From NCBI RefSeq assembly GCF_900162815.1, contig NZ_FUGD01000055.1, forward strand, positions 20,125 through 84,124: DNA of 64,000 nucleotides, written 5' to 3'. The stretch is from Psychrobacter pasteurii (lineage in GTDB: Bacteria > Pseudomonadota > Gammaproteobacteria > Pseudomonadales > Moraxellaceae). Position numbers and translations under genes: made by a program. Position 1 is the stretch's first letter, and each line of letters begins with the position of its first letter. Below the pieces are notes generated by a model. The model was not told the DNA's origin and ran no database searches. It saw nothing but the letters and a program-made list of their open reading frames with translations. Positions 56,527 to 64,000 of the stretch are shown in pieces.

Positions 56527-57786
56527 TTACCCCACAACCAAGCGCATAAGCTGAGTACTGACATAACCGCCAATAGTCCCCACCGCATAGCCTAAGATGC
56601 CTAAGAATACCCCAACTGGAGCCAATGAAGGGTGGAAGGCAGTAGCCACAATTGGAGCAGAAGACGCGCCACCTGTATTGGCGTTAGAGCCTACCGCTAA
56701 GAAGAAGAAAGGCGCACGAATCATTCTAGCCACAATAAAGATAATCACCACATGGATAAACATCCATAGCAGACCAATCAATAATAGTCGCCACTGAGAC
56801 ACCAGGCCATTTAGATTAATTTGCATACCGATGGCAGCAATAAGCACAAAGATGAACACCGTACCTATCTTGGAGGCACCAATATGATCTAAGCGGCGCA
56901 CTTTAGTAAAGGAGAAGCCAACACCGATCAGGGTAATAATCACCACCATCCAGAAGAATGAGCTGGCAAAGCTATATTGTACGGCCCAAGTATAAGGTGA
57001 GAAGAATCCAGCAATCTCACCACCTAAGAAGTGAGCCAGGCCCACCATGGCAAAACACAGACCAAACATCACCATCAGATCATTTAAGCTACCCGGACGG
57101 GCGTTGTCTCGCTCATAGCTTTCTACTGCAGCAACCACTTTATCAATACTGCCCGTGTCTGCCCGTAAGAACCTATCAATCTTTTCACTGTGCTTAGCCA
57201 TAATCAAGATAGCCAGTAACCACAATGAGGCGTTGGTGGTATCCACCAAAATCATCATACCAAATAGATCATCACTGACCCCAAACAGCTCCTTCATCGC
57301 TGCTTGGTTGGCTGCACCGCCAATCCAGCTACCTGCCACTGCTGAAAATCCGCGCCATAAAGTGTCATCGGTAAACATATCAGGCGACACCCATTTGGCA
57401 ATACCTAAGCTAATAGGACCACTGATGACAATGGCAAAGCTTGCCGCAAAAAACATGGCAATGGCTTTCCAGCCCAGTCCCAAAATCTTTGGCACATCCA
57501 TCGATAAGGTCATCAGCAGTAAGCTGGCGGGTAATAAATAGGTGGCAGTAAAGCCGTAGATTTGGGTACCGATGCCGTCTGCAAACACGCCTAAGCTGTT
57601 TAATATAGCCGGAATAAAGCAGCACAGTACAATACCGGGCAACACCGCATAAAATCTGCGCCAGAATTTGCCTGGCAATCCTTGGGTGTAAAACACCAGT
57701 CCGATAATGGCCATGATAATGCCAAAAGCTAAGGGAAGGCTATCAATAGCCAAGTTTTGAAAGGGTAAGTTCGAAAATTCTGGCAT
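56527..57786 (-). CDS. DUF819-family membrane carrier, 419 aa
   Basis: Ten to twelve hydrophobic segments with the family motifs GSWIGGAANQAAMKELF, LVDTTNASLWLLA and VGSNANTGGASSAPIVA. DUF819 proteins (YjcL type) resemble secondary transporters. GGAGTCAGCAG precedes the ATG. Its place before hyuB-hyuA suggests it may import their substrate, though a terminator separates them. Confidence 0.82.
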   Translation of the reverse strand: MPEFSNLPFQNLAIDSLPLAFGIIMAIIGLVFYTQGLPGKFWRRFYAVLPGIVLCCFIPAILNSLGVFADGIGTQIYGFTATYLLPASLLLMTLSMDVPKILGLGWKAIAMFFAASFAIVISGPISLGIAKWVSPDMFTDDTLWRGFSAVAGSWIGGAANQAAMKELFGVSDDLFGMMILVDTTNASLWLLAILIMAKHSEKIDRFLRADTGSIDKVVAAVESYERDNARPGSLNDLMVMFGLCFAMVGLAHFLGGEIAGFFSPYTWAVQYSFASSFFWMVVIITLIGVGFSFTKVRRLDHIGASKIGTVFIFVLIAAIGMQINLNGLVSQWRLLLIGLLWMFIHVVIIFIVARMIRAPFFFLAVGSNANTGGASSAPIVATAFHPSLAPVGVFLGILGYAVGTIGGYVSTQLMRLVVG

Positions 57787-58175
57787 CTGCTGACTCCAGC
57801 ATGGCTATGAAAGTGAATAAATACGAGCTAAAAAGCGGTCAGTATAATAAAGCGTTATATCACCTGCAATACAATACTGCCCCTAGTTTTGACGAGAGAG
57901 TTACTGCAATCCTTATCAGTATTTACCGGTGCTTATCAAGACTGATGCTCATTCAAGACTGCCTAAGTTATAAAACCCGTACATAAAGCAATGAATGGGT
58001 CAGATAATTGGCATAAAATGAGCAAAAAATTTGCTAACTGCTTTTTAATTCGGAATAATGGCAGGGTAATCGCAAAGGTAGGTAATTATTCAAAATATTA
58101 TCCAAAATTTTGGGTGACTACCTGTCGAAATTGGGATTAAATTTAAAGATCTTCGACTATCTAAAGGAAAGTATA
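57787..58175. other. 389-bp divergent promoter region
   Basis: It separates the DUF819 gene (minus) from ornithine decarboxylase (plus). An open frame of 61 codons at 57801 has no ribosome site and no recognisable content. I see no operator or riboswitch. Confidence 0.4.
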
Positions 58176-60446
58176 ATGAAAATAGCCGTCAGCGATGGCA
58201 TCGAATACGCACTTAACTGTAATTATAGACTAACTGAAGTTGAGGCAACCGATTTTACTAATATCGCCGCCATTGTAGTGACCATGGAAGATCTGCCTAA
58301 GGCACATGCAGAGATTGAGGACTTAGGATTCTCGATTCCTGTTTTTGTGGCCATCAAATATGGAGACAGTGTTCCTGATGAATGGCTGCCGCATGTATAC
58401 GGCGTGCTAGAGCTTGCTGATGACCAAAAATATTACAATGGTCAGCTGGTCAATGCTGCCGCCGCTCATTACATCGAGACCTTAGATCCTCCTTTTTTCC
58501 AAGCCCTGCGTGAATATACTGATTATGGCAACGCTGCGTTTGATTGTCCAGGACACCAAGGCGGTCAATTCTTCCGTCGTCATCCTTCTGGCCGACGTTT
58601 TTTCTTATATTTTGGCGAAAACTTATTTCGCTCTGACTCCTGTAATGCCGATGTGGGTCTAGGCGACCTTCTCATTCATGAAGGTCCTGCTTATCAGGCT
58701 CAGGCACATGCTGCTAAGGTATTTAATGCAGACAAAACCTACTTTGTACTAAACGGCACCTCTTCTTCTAATAAAATCGCCATTGGTGCTTTAGTGGCTC
58801 ATGACGACTTGGTGTTATTTGACCGTAACAACCATAAGTCAGTATATCAAGGCGCGTTATCTATGAGTGGCGGCACGGCAGTGTATTTGGAAACTGACCG
58901 CAACGCTTATGGTTTAATCGGAGGTATTGCCTCACACTGCTTTGATGAAGCTGAGATACGCGACCGCATCCGTGAGGTGGCGCCAGAACGTGCTGATGCC
59001 AAGCGTCCTTTCCGACTGGCCGTAATTCAGCTCGGCACCTACGACGGTACTATTTATAATGCTCGTCAAGTGGTCGATAAAATAGGCCATTTATGTGACT
59101 ACATCTTATTTGATAGTGCTTGGGTTGGCTATGAGCAGTTTATTCCCATGATGCGTGACTGCTCGCCGCTACTGCTTGAGTTGACGCCAGATGATCCAGG
59201 TATCTTGGTGACTCAGTCGGTGCATAAGCAGCAGGCAGGTTTCTCACAAGCCTCACAAATCCACAAAAAAGACAATCACATCAGTGGGCAGGCACGCTAT
59301 GTGAACCACAAGCGCTTTAATAATGCATTTATGATGCATGTGTCGACCAGTCCGTTCTACCCGCTATTTGCTTCCCTCGATGTCAACGCAAAAATGCATG
59401 AAGGCAAAGCCGGTCAGCGTATGTGGCATGAGTGCGTGATCGGTGGTATTGAAGCGCGTAAGATGCTGCTTGATACTTGCACCTTAATTAAGCCTTTTGT
59501 GCCGCCAACCATTGATGGTAAGCTTTGGCAGGATTATGATACCGAGCAAATCGCCAATGACATTCGCTTCTTTGAATTTAAAGCTGGCGAGCGCTGGCAT
59601 GACTTTGAGCAGTATGAAGACAAGCAGTACTTTATTGACCCTTGTAAGCTGCTGCTAACCACACCAGGCATTAATATGGAGACCGGTGAGTATGAAGAAA
59701 CCGGCGTACCTGCTCCTCTGCTGGCTCACTATCTGCGTGAGAGTTCAGTAATTCCAGAAAAAGCGGACTTAAACTCAATTTTGTTCTTGCTAACCCCAGC
59801 TGAGACCTTGGCTAAGTTCCAACATCTTGTGGCACGTATAGTACGATTTGAGGCGCACATCAAAGCCAATAGTTTGGTCAGTGAAGTGCTGCCGTCATTA
59901 GCAAAATCTTATCCTCAGTATCGCAAACTGGGTATCAATGAGCTGTGTCAGCGTTTGCATGACTTTTATGCCAAGCACAAGTTAAATCAGCTACAGCAGC
60001 AAATGTTCAAAAGACAGCATCGTCCTAAATTTGCGATGCGAGCTTTTGATGCCCATAACTCATTTGTGCGTAATGACATTGAATTGGTGCCTTTATCACA
60101 CATTGAAGGCCGTATTGCGATGGAAGGAGCGCTACCCTACCCACCAGGCGTTTACTGTATCGTCCCTGGTGAAGTTTGGGGCGGCGCTGTCTTAGACTAC
60201 TTCTTAGCCCTAGAAGAAGGTGTGAACGCACTGCCAGGCTTTGAGCCAGAGGTACAAGGGGTGTATTGGGAGTATGATGCCAATGGCCGTAAGCGTGCTT
60301 GGGCTTATGTGCTAAAAGATGAGTCTATCCCAAGTGTAGAGGCACAGTTTAAAGCTCATGAAGCACCAAAAGACTTGGATGCTGAGTTTGACACCGATAT
60401 GTTTTTAAATAAGCAAGAAGCCCTGACCCCTTTTGGTCATATTTAA
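58176..60446 (+). CDS. speC: Ornithine decarboxylase SpeC/SpeF type, 756 aa
   Basis: A fold-type I PLP decarboxylase, close by eye to E. coli SpeC throughout. VTQSVHKQQAGFSQASQIHK carries the PLP Lys; an N-terminal wing domain, FDCPGHQGGQFFRRHP, NADKTYFVLNGTSSSNK and FDSAWVGYEQF are all present. ATG 58176 follows AAAGGAAAG; the frame opens 66 bases earlier but that part looks non-coding. It converts ornithine to putrescine. No putrescine antiporter lies next to it, so a biosynthetic role is more likely than acid resistance. Confidence 0.93.
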   Translation: MKIAVSDGIEYALNCNYRLTEVEATDFTNIAAIVVTMEDLPKAHAEIEDLGFSIPVFVAIKYGDSVPDEWLPHVYGVLELADDQKYYNGQLVNAAAAHYIETLDPPFFQALREYTDYGNAAFDCPGHQGGQFFRRHPSGRRFFLYFGENLFRSDSCNADVGLGDLLIHEGPAYQAQAHAAKVFNADKTYFVLNGTSSSNKIAIGALVAHDDLVLFDRNNHKSVYQGALSMSGGTAVYLETDRNAYGLIGGIASHCFDEAEIRDRIREVAPERADAKRPFRLAVIQLGTYDGTIYNARQVVDKIGHLCDYILFDSAWVGYEQFIPMMRDCSPLLLELTPDDPGILVTQSVHKQQAGFSQASQIHKKDNHISGQARYVNHKRFNNAFMMHVSTSPFYPLFASLDVNAKMHEGKAGQRMWHECVIGGIEARKMLLDTCTLIKPFVPPTIDGKLWQDYDTEQIANDIRFFEFKAGERWHDFEQYEDKQYFIDPCKLLLTTPGINMETGEYEETGVPAPLLAHYLRESSVIPEKADLNSILFLLTPAETLAKFQHLVARIVRFEAHIKANSLVSEVLPSLAKSYPQYRKLGINELCQRLHDFYAKHKLNQLQQQMFKRQHRPKFAMRAFDAHNSFVRNDIELVPLSHIEGRIAMEGALPYPPGVYCIVPGEVWGGAVLDYFLALEEGVNALPGFEPEVQGVYWEYDANGRKRAWAYVLKDESIPSVEAQFKAHEAPKDLDAEFDTDMFLNKQEALTPFGHI

Positions 60447-60468
60447 ATTTTCAACCTGTGAGCAATAA

Positions 60469-61107
60469 ATGAAATTAGTATCAAATATTTCTTGTCTAGG
60501 CTTAACTGCCCTATTTCTATCTTTAACAGGCTGTGCGACTCAGCAAGGCCTTGAGTCTTCTTCTCAAGGCAAAGTATCAACCATGAGCAGCAGTCAAAGC
60601 AAAGATAAGTTAGGTAATAAAAATAAGACCGACTCTGTGGCCACTCAGCCGCAAAAGAAAGTGTTTTTCTTCTCGTCAAATGAAATCAAAGACATTAGCT
60701 CAGCTTTTAAGGCAGGCAGCTGCGATTTAAGCAATCTAAATCAGCAAAGCCAGAAGTACGGACTTAAGAATACTTGGGTCAACTTGTATGACAGAACCCC
60801 AAAGCCCTTGTCTGAGCTAAACAATCAAGAAAAATGCTTCTTGGCACAAAGCAATGAGTTATACGCTTATGGCGATGACTTTTATGATGAGTCAGCACAA
60901 AGCCTAAATAAAACTTGGTATAAGGGTAATATTCCCAGTGATGCCAAAGTAGCTACCATGCGTTATTTGACCCCAGTGGCCTTAATTCCAAAGTGTGACC
61001 CTGATTTGGGTCGTCCTGTCATCATTGATTATGAAAAAGATGAGCAAGGTAACGTGGTACGCACCATCTTGATGAATGAAGACTTTGATTATGGCTGTGT
61101 TAAATAA
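60469..61107 (+). CDS. Predicted lipoprotein, 212 aa
   Basis: The signal ends in FLSLTGC (Cys 22). A Ser/Gln/Lys-rich linker of about 50 residues follows and then a domain with four further Cys (SCDLSN, KCFLAQ, KCDPDL and YGCVK) that could form two disulfides in the periplasm. The gene is 22 bases after ornithine decarboxylase and ends at its own terminator. I do not recognise the family. Confidence 0.75.
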   Translation: MKLVSNISCLGLTALFLSLTGCATQQGLESSSQGKVSTMSSSQSKDKLGNKNKTDSVATQPQKKVFFFSSNEIKDISSAFKAGSCDLSNLNQQSQKYGLKNTWVNLYDRTPKPLSELNNQEKCFLAQSNELYAYGDDFYDESAQSLNKTWYKGNIPSDAKVATMRYLTPVALIPKCDPDLGRPVIIDYEKDEQGNVVRTILMNEDFDYGCVK

Positions 61108-61144
61108 GGTTTAGCCTATAGCTAAGCACTCGACTAACCTATTT

Positions 61145-61173
61145 AAAAAAGCAGCTCAAGGGCTGCTTTTTTT
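61145..61173 (+). terminator. Terminator after the lipoprotein gene
   Basis: GCAGC and GCTGC, extended by an A run and a T run, with a short loop. Confidence 0.8.
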
Positions 61174-61201
61174 ATGGATAAATTTAAGGTTTACATCAAA
61201 G

Positions 61202-61217
61202 TTCTAGTGTACTAGAA
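61202..61217. promoter_or_regulatory. Probable TrpR operator
   Basis: TTCTAGTGTACTAGAA is a dyad with two CTAG half-sites four bases apart, exactly the spacing in E. coli trp operators (CTAG-N4-CTAG). It lies 84 bases before the trpR start, so TrpR probably represses its own unit, trpR-trpE-trpG, when tryptophan is present. Confidence 0.75.
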
Positions 61218-61300
61218 TACTGATACAAGAAATAGCGCTTATTGCTAATACTTTTAAATAGCTGCCTTTAATAATATACCTAATAGTGATCCGATACTCT

Positions 61301-61591
61301 ATGACTAATAATACCCGTGACGCTTATCAAAGCCTAGTACAGCATCTCACTGAGCTGACCGATAGCCAAGAGATTGAAGCCGTATTGGCTGCGCTGCTTA
61401 CCGATAAAGAACTGCAAGATATTGCCAATCGAGTGCGAATCTTTGATTTATTACAACAAGGTGTCACCCAGCGTGCTATCTCTCAGCAGCTTGGGGTTGG
61501 TATCGCCACAGTATCTCGCGGCGCCAAAGCCTTACAAAGACACGAAGATGATGCGATTAATAAATTATTGCAGGTTCATCGCCGACAGTAA
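61301..61591 (+). CDS. trpR: Trp operon repressor TrpR, 96 aa
   Basis: A small all-helical protein. LTDKELQDIANRVRIFDLLQ then GVTQRAISQQLGVGIATVSRG give the TrpR helix-turn-helix and dimer core; the IATVSRG recognition helix matches E. coli closely (ITRGSN-type region differs after it). ATG 61301 is preferred to a GTG five codons earlier; neither has a strong ribosome site. It lies directly before trpE and after a TrpR-type operator. It needs tryptophan as corepressor. Confidence 0.9.
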   Translation: MTNNTRDAYQSLVQHLTELTDSQEIEAVLAALLTDKELQDIANRVRIFDLLQQGVTQRAISQQLGVGIATVSRGAKALQRHEDDAINKLLQVHRRQ

Positions 61592-61661
61592 CCTAAGCAA
61601 CCTAATAACACCCCTGTTTTACCCTTTTTATCCCTAATTTTATAACCATTGGAATTTATTT

Positions 61662-63086
61662 ATGAGTCAAGAAGCTGGTTACCCTTCCCCAAAGATGATT
61701 GATATACCGAGTAAACCTGTACGTATTAAATTAACCGAAGACATTGATTTTTTTGAATTATTTAAGCGTATAGAATCAGAGTATGAGACCTGTTATTTAC
61801 TTGAGTCTTTAGGGGCTGAAGGTCATATGTCGCGCCATCATGCAATTGGTTTTTCACCGGCAATGACCATTGCTGCCACCGACCGCAATACGCTATCGAT
61901 TACCGACAATATCACCTCAGAGGTTAATCATTACCAGACAGACAACCCTTATCAGCTATTACGCGAGATAACTCCGCAGCATGTCTTGGCACGAGATCAA
62001 ACAGGCGGGCTGGTCGGCTACTTGGGCTATGATAGCGTCAACTTCTTTGAGCCCAGCTTAAACGCCAAATCAAGCGAACACTTTGAAGCCTTTAAATTTG
62101 GGGTTTATCTTGATGGGTTAACCCTAGATAAGATGACCGGAGAAATCTTCTACTTTTATTACCCAACCGAGCAGCAACAAAATCGAATCGATAAAGTCAA
62201 ATCACTGCTGCAAGCTGCTGTGCCTGAATATACCGACCCAACAGTAGAGTTTACTGGTGATGGTATGAGTAAAGAGCAGCATGCCCAAGCGGTTATGCAG
62301 GTAAAAGAAGACATCATTGCCGGCCGTATCTTCCAGTGTGAAGTGGGCTTTAAATCCAAGTATAAAATCAGCGGCGATCATATTCCTATTTACCAAAAAT
62401 TAAGAGAGGTGAATCCCTCACCGCACATGTATTTTATGAAGTTTGGTACTCAGCGCATTATTGGCGCCTCCCCTGAGCTTTTATTCCGTTTGCGCCAAGG
62501 TGAAATGGAGACTTATCCGCTGGCAGGAACCGCCAAACGAGGTAAGGATGAGGTAGAAGACCGTCAGTTGGCTCGTGCGCTACTTAATGATGCCAAAGAG
62601 ATTGCTGAGCACAACATGCTTGTTGATCTGCACAGAAACGATATTGGCCGTGTTGCACGTTTTGGCACAGTGAAAGTGCGCAGCTTAATGGACATCAAGC
62701 GCTACTCGCACGTACAGCACATCTCATCGGAGATTGTCGGTGTCTTGCACCCAGATGAAGATATGTTTAGTGCGCTGGCGAGTAACTTCCCAGCTGGCAC
62801 CTTATCTGGTGCACCAAAGATTGAAGCCATTAAGATTATCAATGAACTTGAGCCAGATGGTCGCGGTGCTTATGGAGGGGCTTTGGGCTCATTTAACTTT
62901 AATGGTGATTGTATTTTTGCGATTCCAATTCGCAGTCTTTTTATTAACGGTGAAGAGGCTTATGCACAGACTTGCGGGGGAAATGTCTATGACTCCAACC
63001 CTGAAGATGAGTATTTAGAAATTCAGCGCAAACTGTCAGCTATGAAAGTGGTTTTAGATAGCTTTATTACCGCTGAATCAAAATAA
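61662..63086 (+). CDS. trpE: Anthranilate synthase component I TrpE, 474 aa
   Basis: A chorismate-binding enzyme. The Trp feedback motif LLES is at CYLLESLGAEGHMSRHHAIG; the catalytic core shows IIGASPELLFRL, YPLAGTAKRG, DLHRNDIGRVA and FPAGTLSGAPKIEA. The segment usually reading GDIFQVV reads AGRIFQCEVGFK, so it belongs to a divergent branch. With TrpG it makes anthranilate from chorismate and glutamine. Because trpG follows by 36 bases and trpR precedes it, it is assigned as tryptophan-pathway rather than PabB or salicylate enzyme. Confidence 0.88.
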   Translation: MSQEAGYPSPKMIDIPSKPVRIKLTEDIDFFELFKRIESEYETCYLLESLGAEGHMSRHHAIGFSPAMTIAATDRNTLSITDNITSEVNHYQTDNPYQLLREITPQHVLARDQTGGLVGYLGYDSVNFFEPSLNAKSSEHFEAFKFGVYLDGLTLDKMTGEIFYFYYPTEQQQNRIDKVKSLLQAAVPEYTDPTVEFTGDGMSKEQHAQAVMQVKEDIIAGRIFQCEVGFKSKYKISGDHIPIYQKLREVNPSPHMYFMKFGTQRIIGASPELLFRLRQGEMETYPLAGTAKRGKDEVEDRQLARALLNDAKEIAEHNMLVDLHRNDIGRVARFGTVKVRSLMDIKRYSHVQHISSEIVGVLHPDEDMFSALASNFPAGTLSGAPKIEAIKIINELEPDGRGAYGGALGSFNFNGDCIFAIPIRSLFINGEEAYAQTCGGNVYDSNPEDEYLEIQRKLSAMKVVLDSFITAESK

Positions 63087-63122
63087 ATTATCGTATATCA
63101 CAATCTTACTCAAGGCCCTGTC

Positions 63123-63776
63123 ATGAACGTTTTAATTATAGATAACTACGACTCTTTTACCTTTAATTTATATCAATATGTGGGAGAAATCCTACAAACT
63201 GAGCTAAGCCAAGAACACAGCGATAGCAAGGTCGCTGTTAAACGTAACAATGAAATTACGTTAGAACAAATCAAGCAGCAAGGCTATGACCGCATTATTA
63301 TCTCTCCAGGCCCAGGCTCTCCTGACGATCCGGCTTATTTTGGGGTATGTGCCGAGGTCATTCGTGAGCTTGGACCAACAACGCCACTGCTGGGCGTCTG
63401 CTTAGGCATGCAAGGTATTGCTCATGTATTTGGTGGTGACGTGGTGCGCGCTGGCGTGCCTATGCATGGTAAGACCTCTCCAATTCGTCACGATGAGCAA
63501 GGCGTATACCAAGGCCTGCCACAAGACATTGAAATTATGCGCTATCACTCATTAATGGTAAAAGCAGACACCTTACCTGAATGTCTGACCGTGACCTCTG
63601 TGGTGGCCAATGAAGCTTACGCCGACCAAGACTTAATGGTGAGTGTTGAAAAAGGGGAAGAGATTATGGGTATTCGCCACAAAGATTACCCCATTCAAGG
63701 GGTGCAGTTCCACCCTGAGTCTTTTGCCACTGAAGGTGCTAAACGACTGCTATCAAACTTCTTATTGCAAGTATAA
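63123..63776 (+). CDS. trpG: Anthranilate synthase glutamine amidotransferase TrpG, 217 aa
   Basis: A class I glutamine amidotransferase. NYDSFTFNLYQYVGE opens it; the catalytic Cys is in GVCLGMQGIAHVFGG and the His-x-Glu in VQFHPESFATEG. It supplies ammonia to TrpE. Slightly longer than E. coli PabA because of a short insert near residue 30. It is followed by a strong terminator, and trpD and trpC are not in this window. Confidence 0.92.
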   Translation: MNVLIIDNYDSFTFNLYQYVGEILQTELSQEHSDSKVAVKRNNEITLEQIKQQGYDRIIISPGPGSPDDPAYFGVCAEVIRELGPTTPLLGVCLGMQGIAHVFGGDVVRAGVPMHGKTSPIRHDEQGVYQGLPQDIEIMRYHSLMVKADTLPECLTVTSVVANEAYADQDLMVSVEKGEEIMGIRHKDYPIQGVQFHPESFATEGAKRLLSNFLLQV

Positions 63777-63795
63777 CTGGTTGGTAACCGGCAAG

Positions 63796-63832
63796 AAAAA
63801 AGCCCAGTTATTTATGGTAACTGGGCTTTTTA
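63796..63832 (+). terminator. Terminator after trpG
   Basis: AGCCCAGTTA and TAACTGGGCT are exact complements, followed by TTTTTA; 24 bases past the trpG stop. Confidence 0.88.
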
Positions 63833-63843
63833 ATAAAACAGAT

Positions 63844-64000
63844 CTCTGTACACGACAAAAATACTCAAAGTCTCAAAGGTCGTGGACTAGGAGACAAATA
63901 ACTTATTAGAACCTCAAACACACGTCGATTGCCAGCAAAGAAATACTCACGCAAACCATCAATCAAAATATCCAAACCAATAGCAAACAAACTTTGCTGG
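63844..64000 (-). mobile_element. Partial IS4-like element (ISAba1-type end)
   Basis: CTCTGTACACGACAAA at 63844-63859 matches, from memory, the 16-bp terminal repeat of ISAba1 and relatives. The end of a transposase gene lies just inside it (63865). The other end is outside the window, so the size and target duplication cannot be read. Confidence 0.65.
63865..63999 (-). CDS. C-terminus of an IS4-like transposase (partial)
   Basis: The minus-strand frame gives 44 residues before a stop: SLFAIGLDILIDGLREYFF then AGNRRVFEVLISYLSP and RPLRL. The helical, basic ending fits IS4-type transposases, and the terminal repeat starts six bases after the stop. The catalytic part lies beyond the window edge. 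Confidence 0.6.
   Translation of the reverse strand, partial: QQSLFAIGLDILIDGLREYFFAGNRRVFEVLISYLSPSPRPLRL

Noticed and set aside
57801..57986. A 61-codon open frame in the region between DUF819 and speC
   Set aside because: It has no ribosome site, no recognisable domain and odd composition; it lies where promoters are expected.
58000..58175. Riboswitch or attenuator before ornithine decarboxylase
   Set aside because: No conserved motif or strong paired structure with a T run was seen in the leader.

Overview
The window looks like a chromosomal segment of a Moraxellaceae gamma-proteobacterium, most likely Psychrobacter. The basis is a moderate-to-low GC content, the prpB-prpC-acnD-prpF arrangement, tandem NRAMP-like carriers, a biotin-cluster layout and an IS end that resembles the Acinetobacter element ISAba1. 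This assignment rests on gene content and recalled family resemblance, not on a database search. No rRNA, tRNA or CRISPR array was seen.

Layout. 1-5.0 kb: a partial gene, a probable MITE with a clean 10-bp target duplication, a hypothetical protein and two large lipoproteins, one carrying a perfect 66-bp tandem duplication. 5.2-14.2 kb: CstA-type transporter, a small protein ending in Cys-Cys and an ArsA/Get3-like ATPase in one tight run; then, on the other strand, a DUF2868/DUF3482 membrane GTPase pair, an ElaA-like acetyltransferase with a C-terminal membrane tail and an ABC exporter. 14.4-22.8 kb: the methylcitrate pathway of propionate use (prpB, prpC, acnD, prpF) with a LysR regulator and a lipoprotein. 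23.0-25.7 kb: two NRAMP-like carriers that lack the usual metal-binding motif. 26.2-35.5 kb: aldehyde dehydrogenase, alcohol dehydrogenase and a DUF779 protein, then acyl-CoA dehydrogenase, thiolase, a FadB-type bifunctional enzyme and a CoA-transferase/racemase-like protein. Together these could take alcohols or fatty/branched acids to acyl-CoA and oxidise them; any propionyl-CoA formed could feed the prp genes.

35.5-45.3 kb is the accessory region. An IS3-family element is broken three ways: a second, intact IS3-family element sits in its orfA with a 3-bp target duplication, and two copies of a ~60-nt hairpin repeat interrupt its orfA/orfB frame. Next come a SWIM zinc-finger protein, fragments of other transposases, two PepSY lipoproteins, a tyrosine integrase, an Mpo1/DUF962-like gene bracketed by two copies of a 49-nt inverted-repeat element, and a NADAR-type protein that looks like an antitoxin without its DarT toxin.

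45.5-64.0 kb: bioA-bioD, a lipoprotein, a PhzF-like protein and a second, diverged bioD; MtfA; an AraC regulator with a hydantoinase/oxoprolinase A-B pair and a DUF819 carrier; ornithine decarboxylase; a lipoprotein; and trpR-trpE-trpG behind a good TrpR operator. The window ends inside an IS4-like element.
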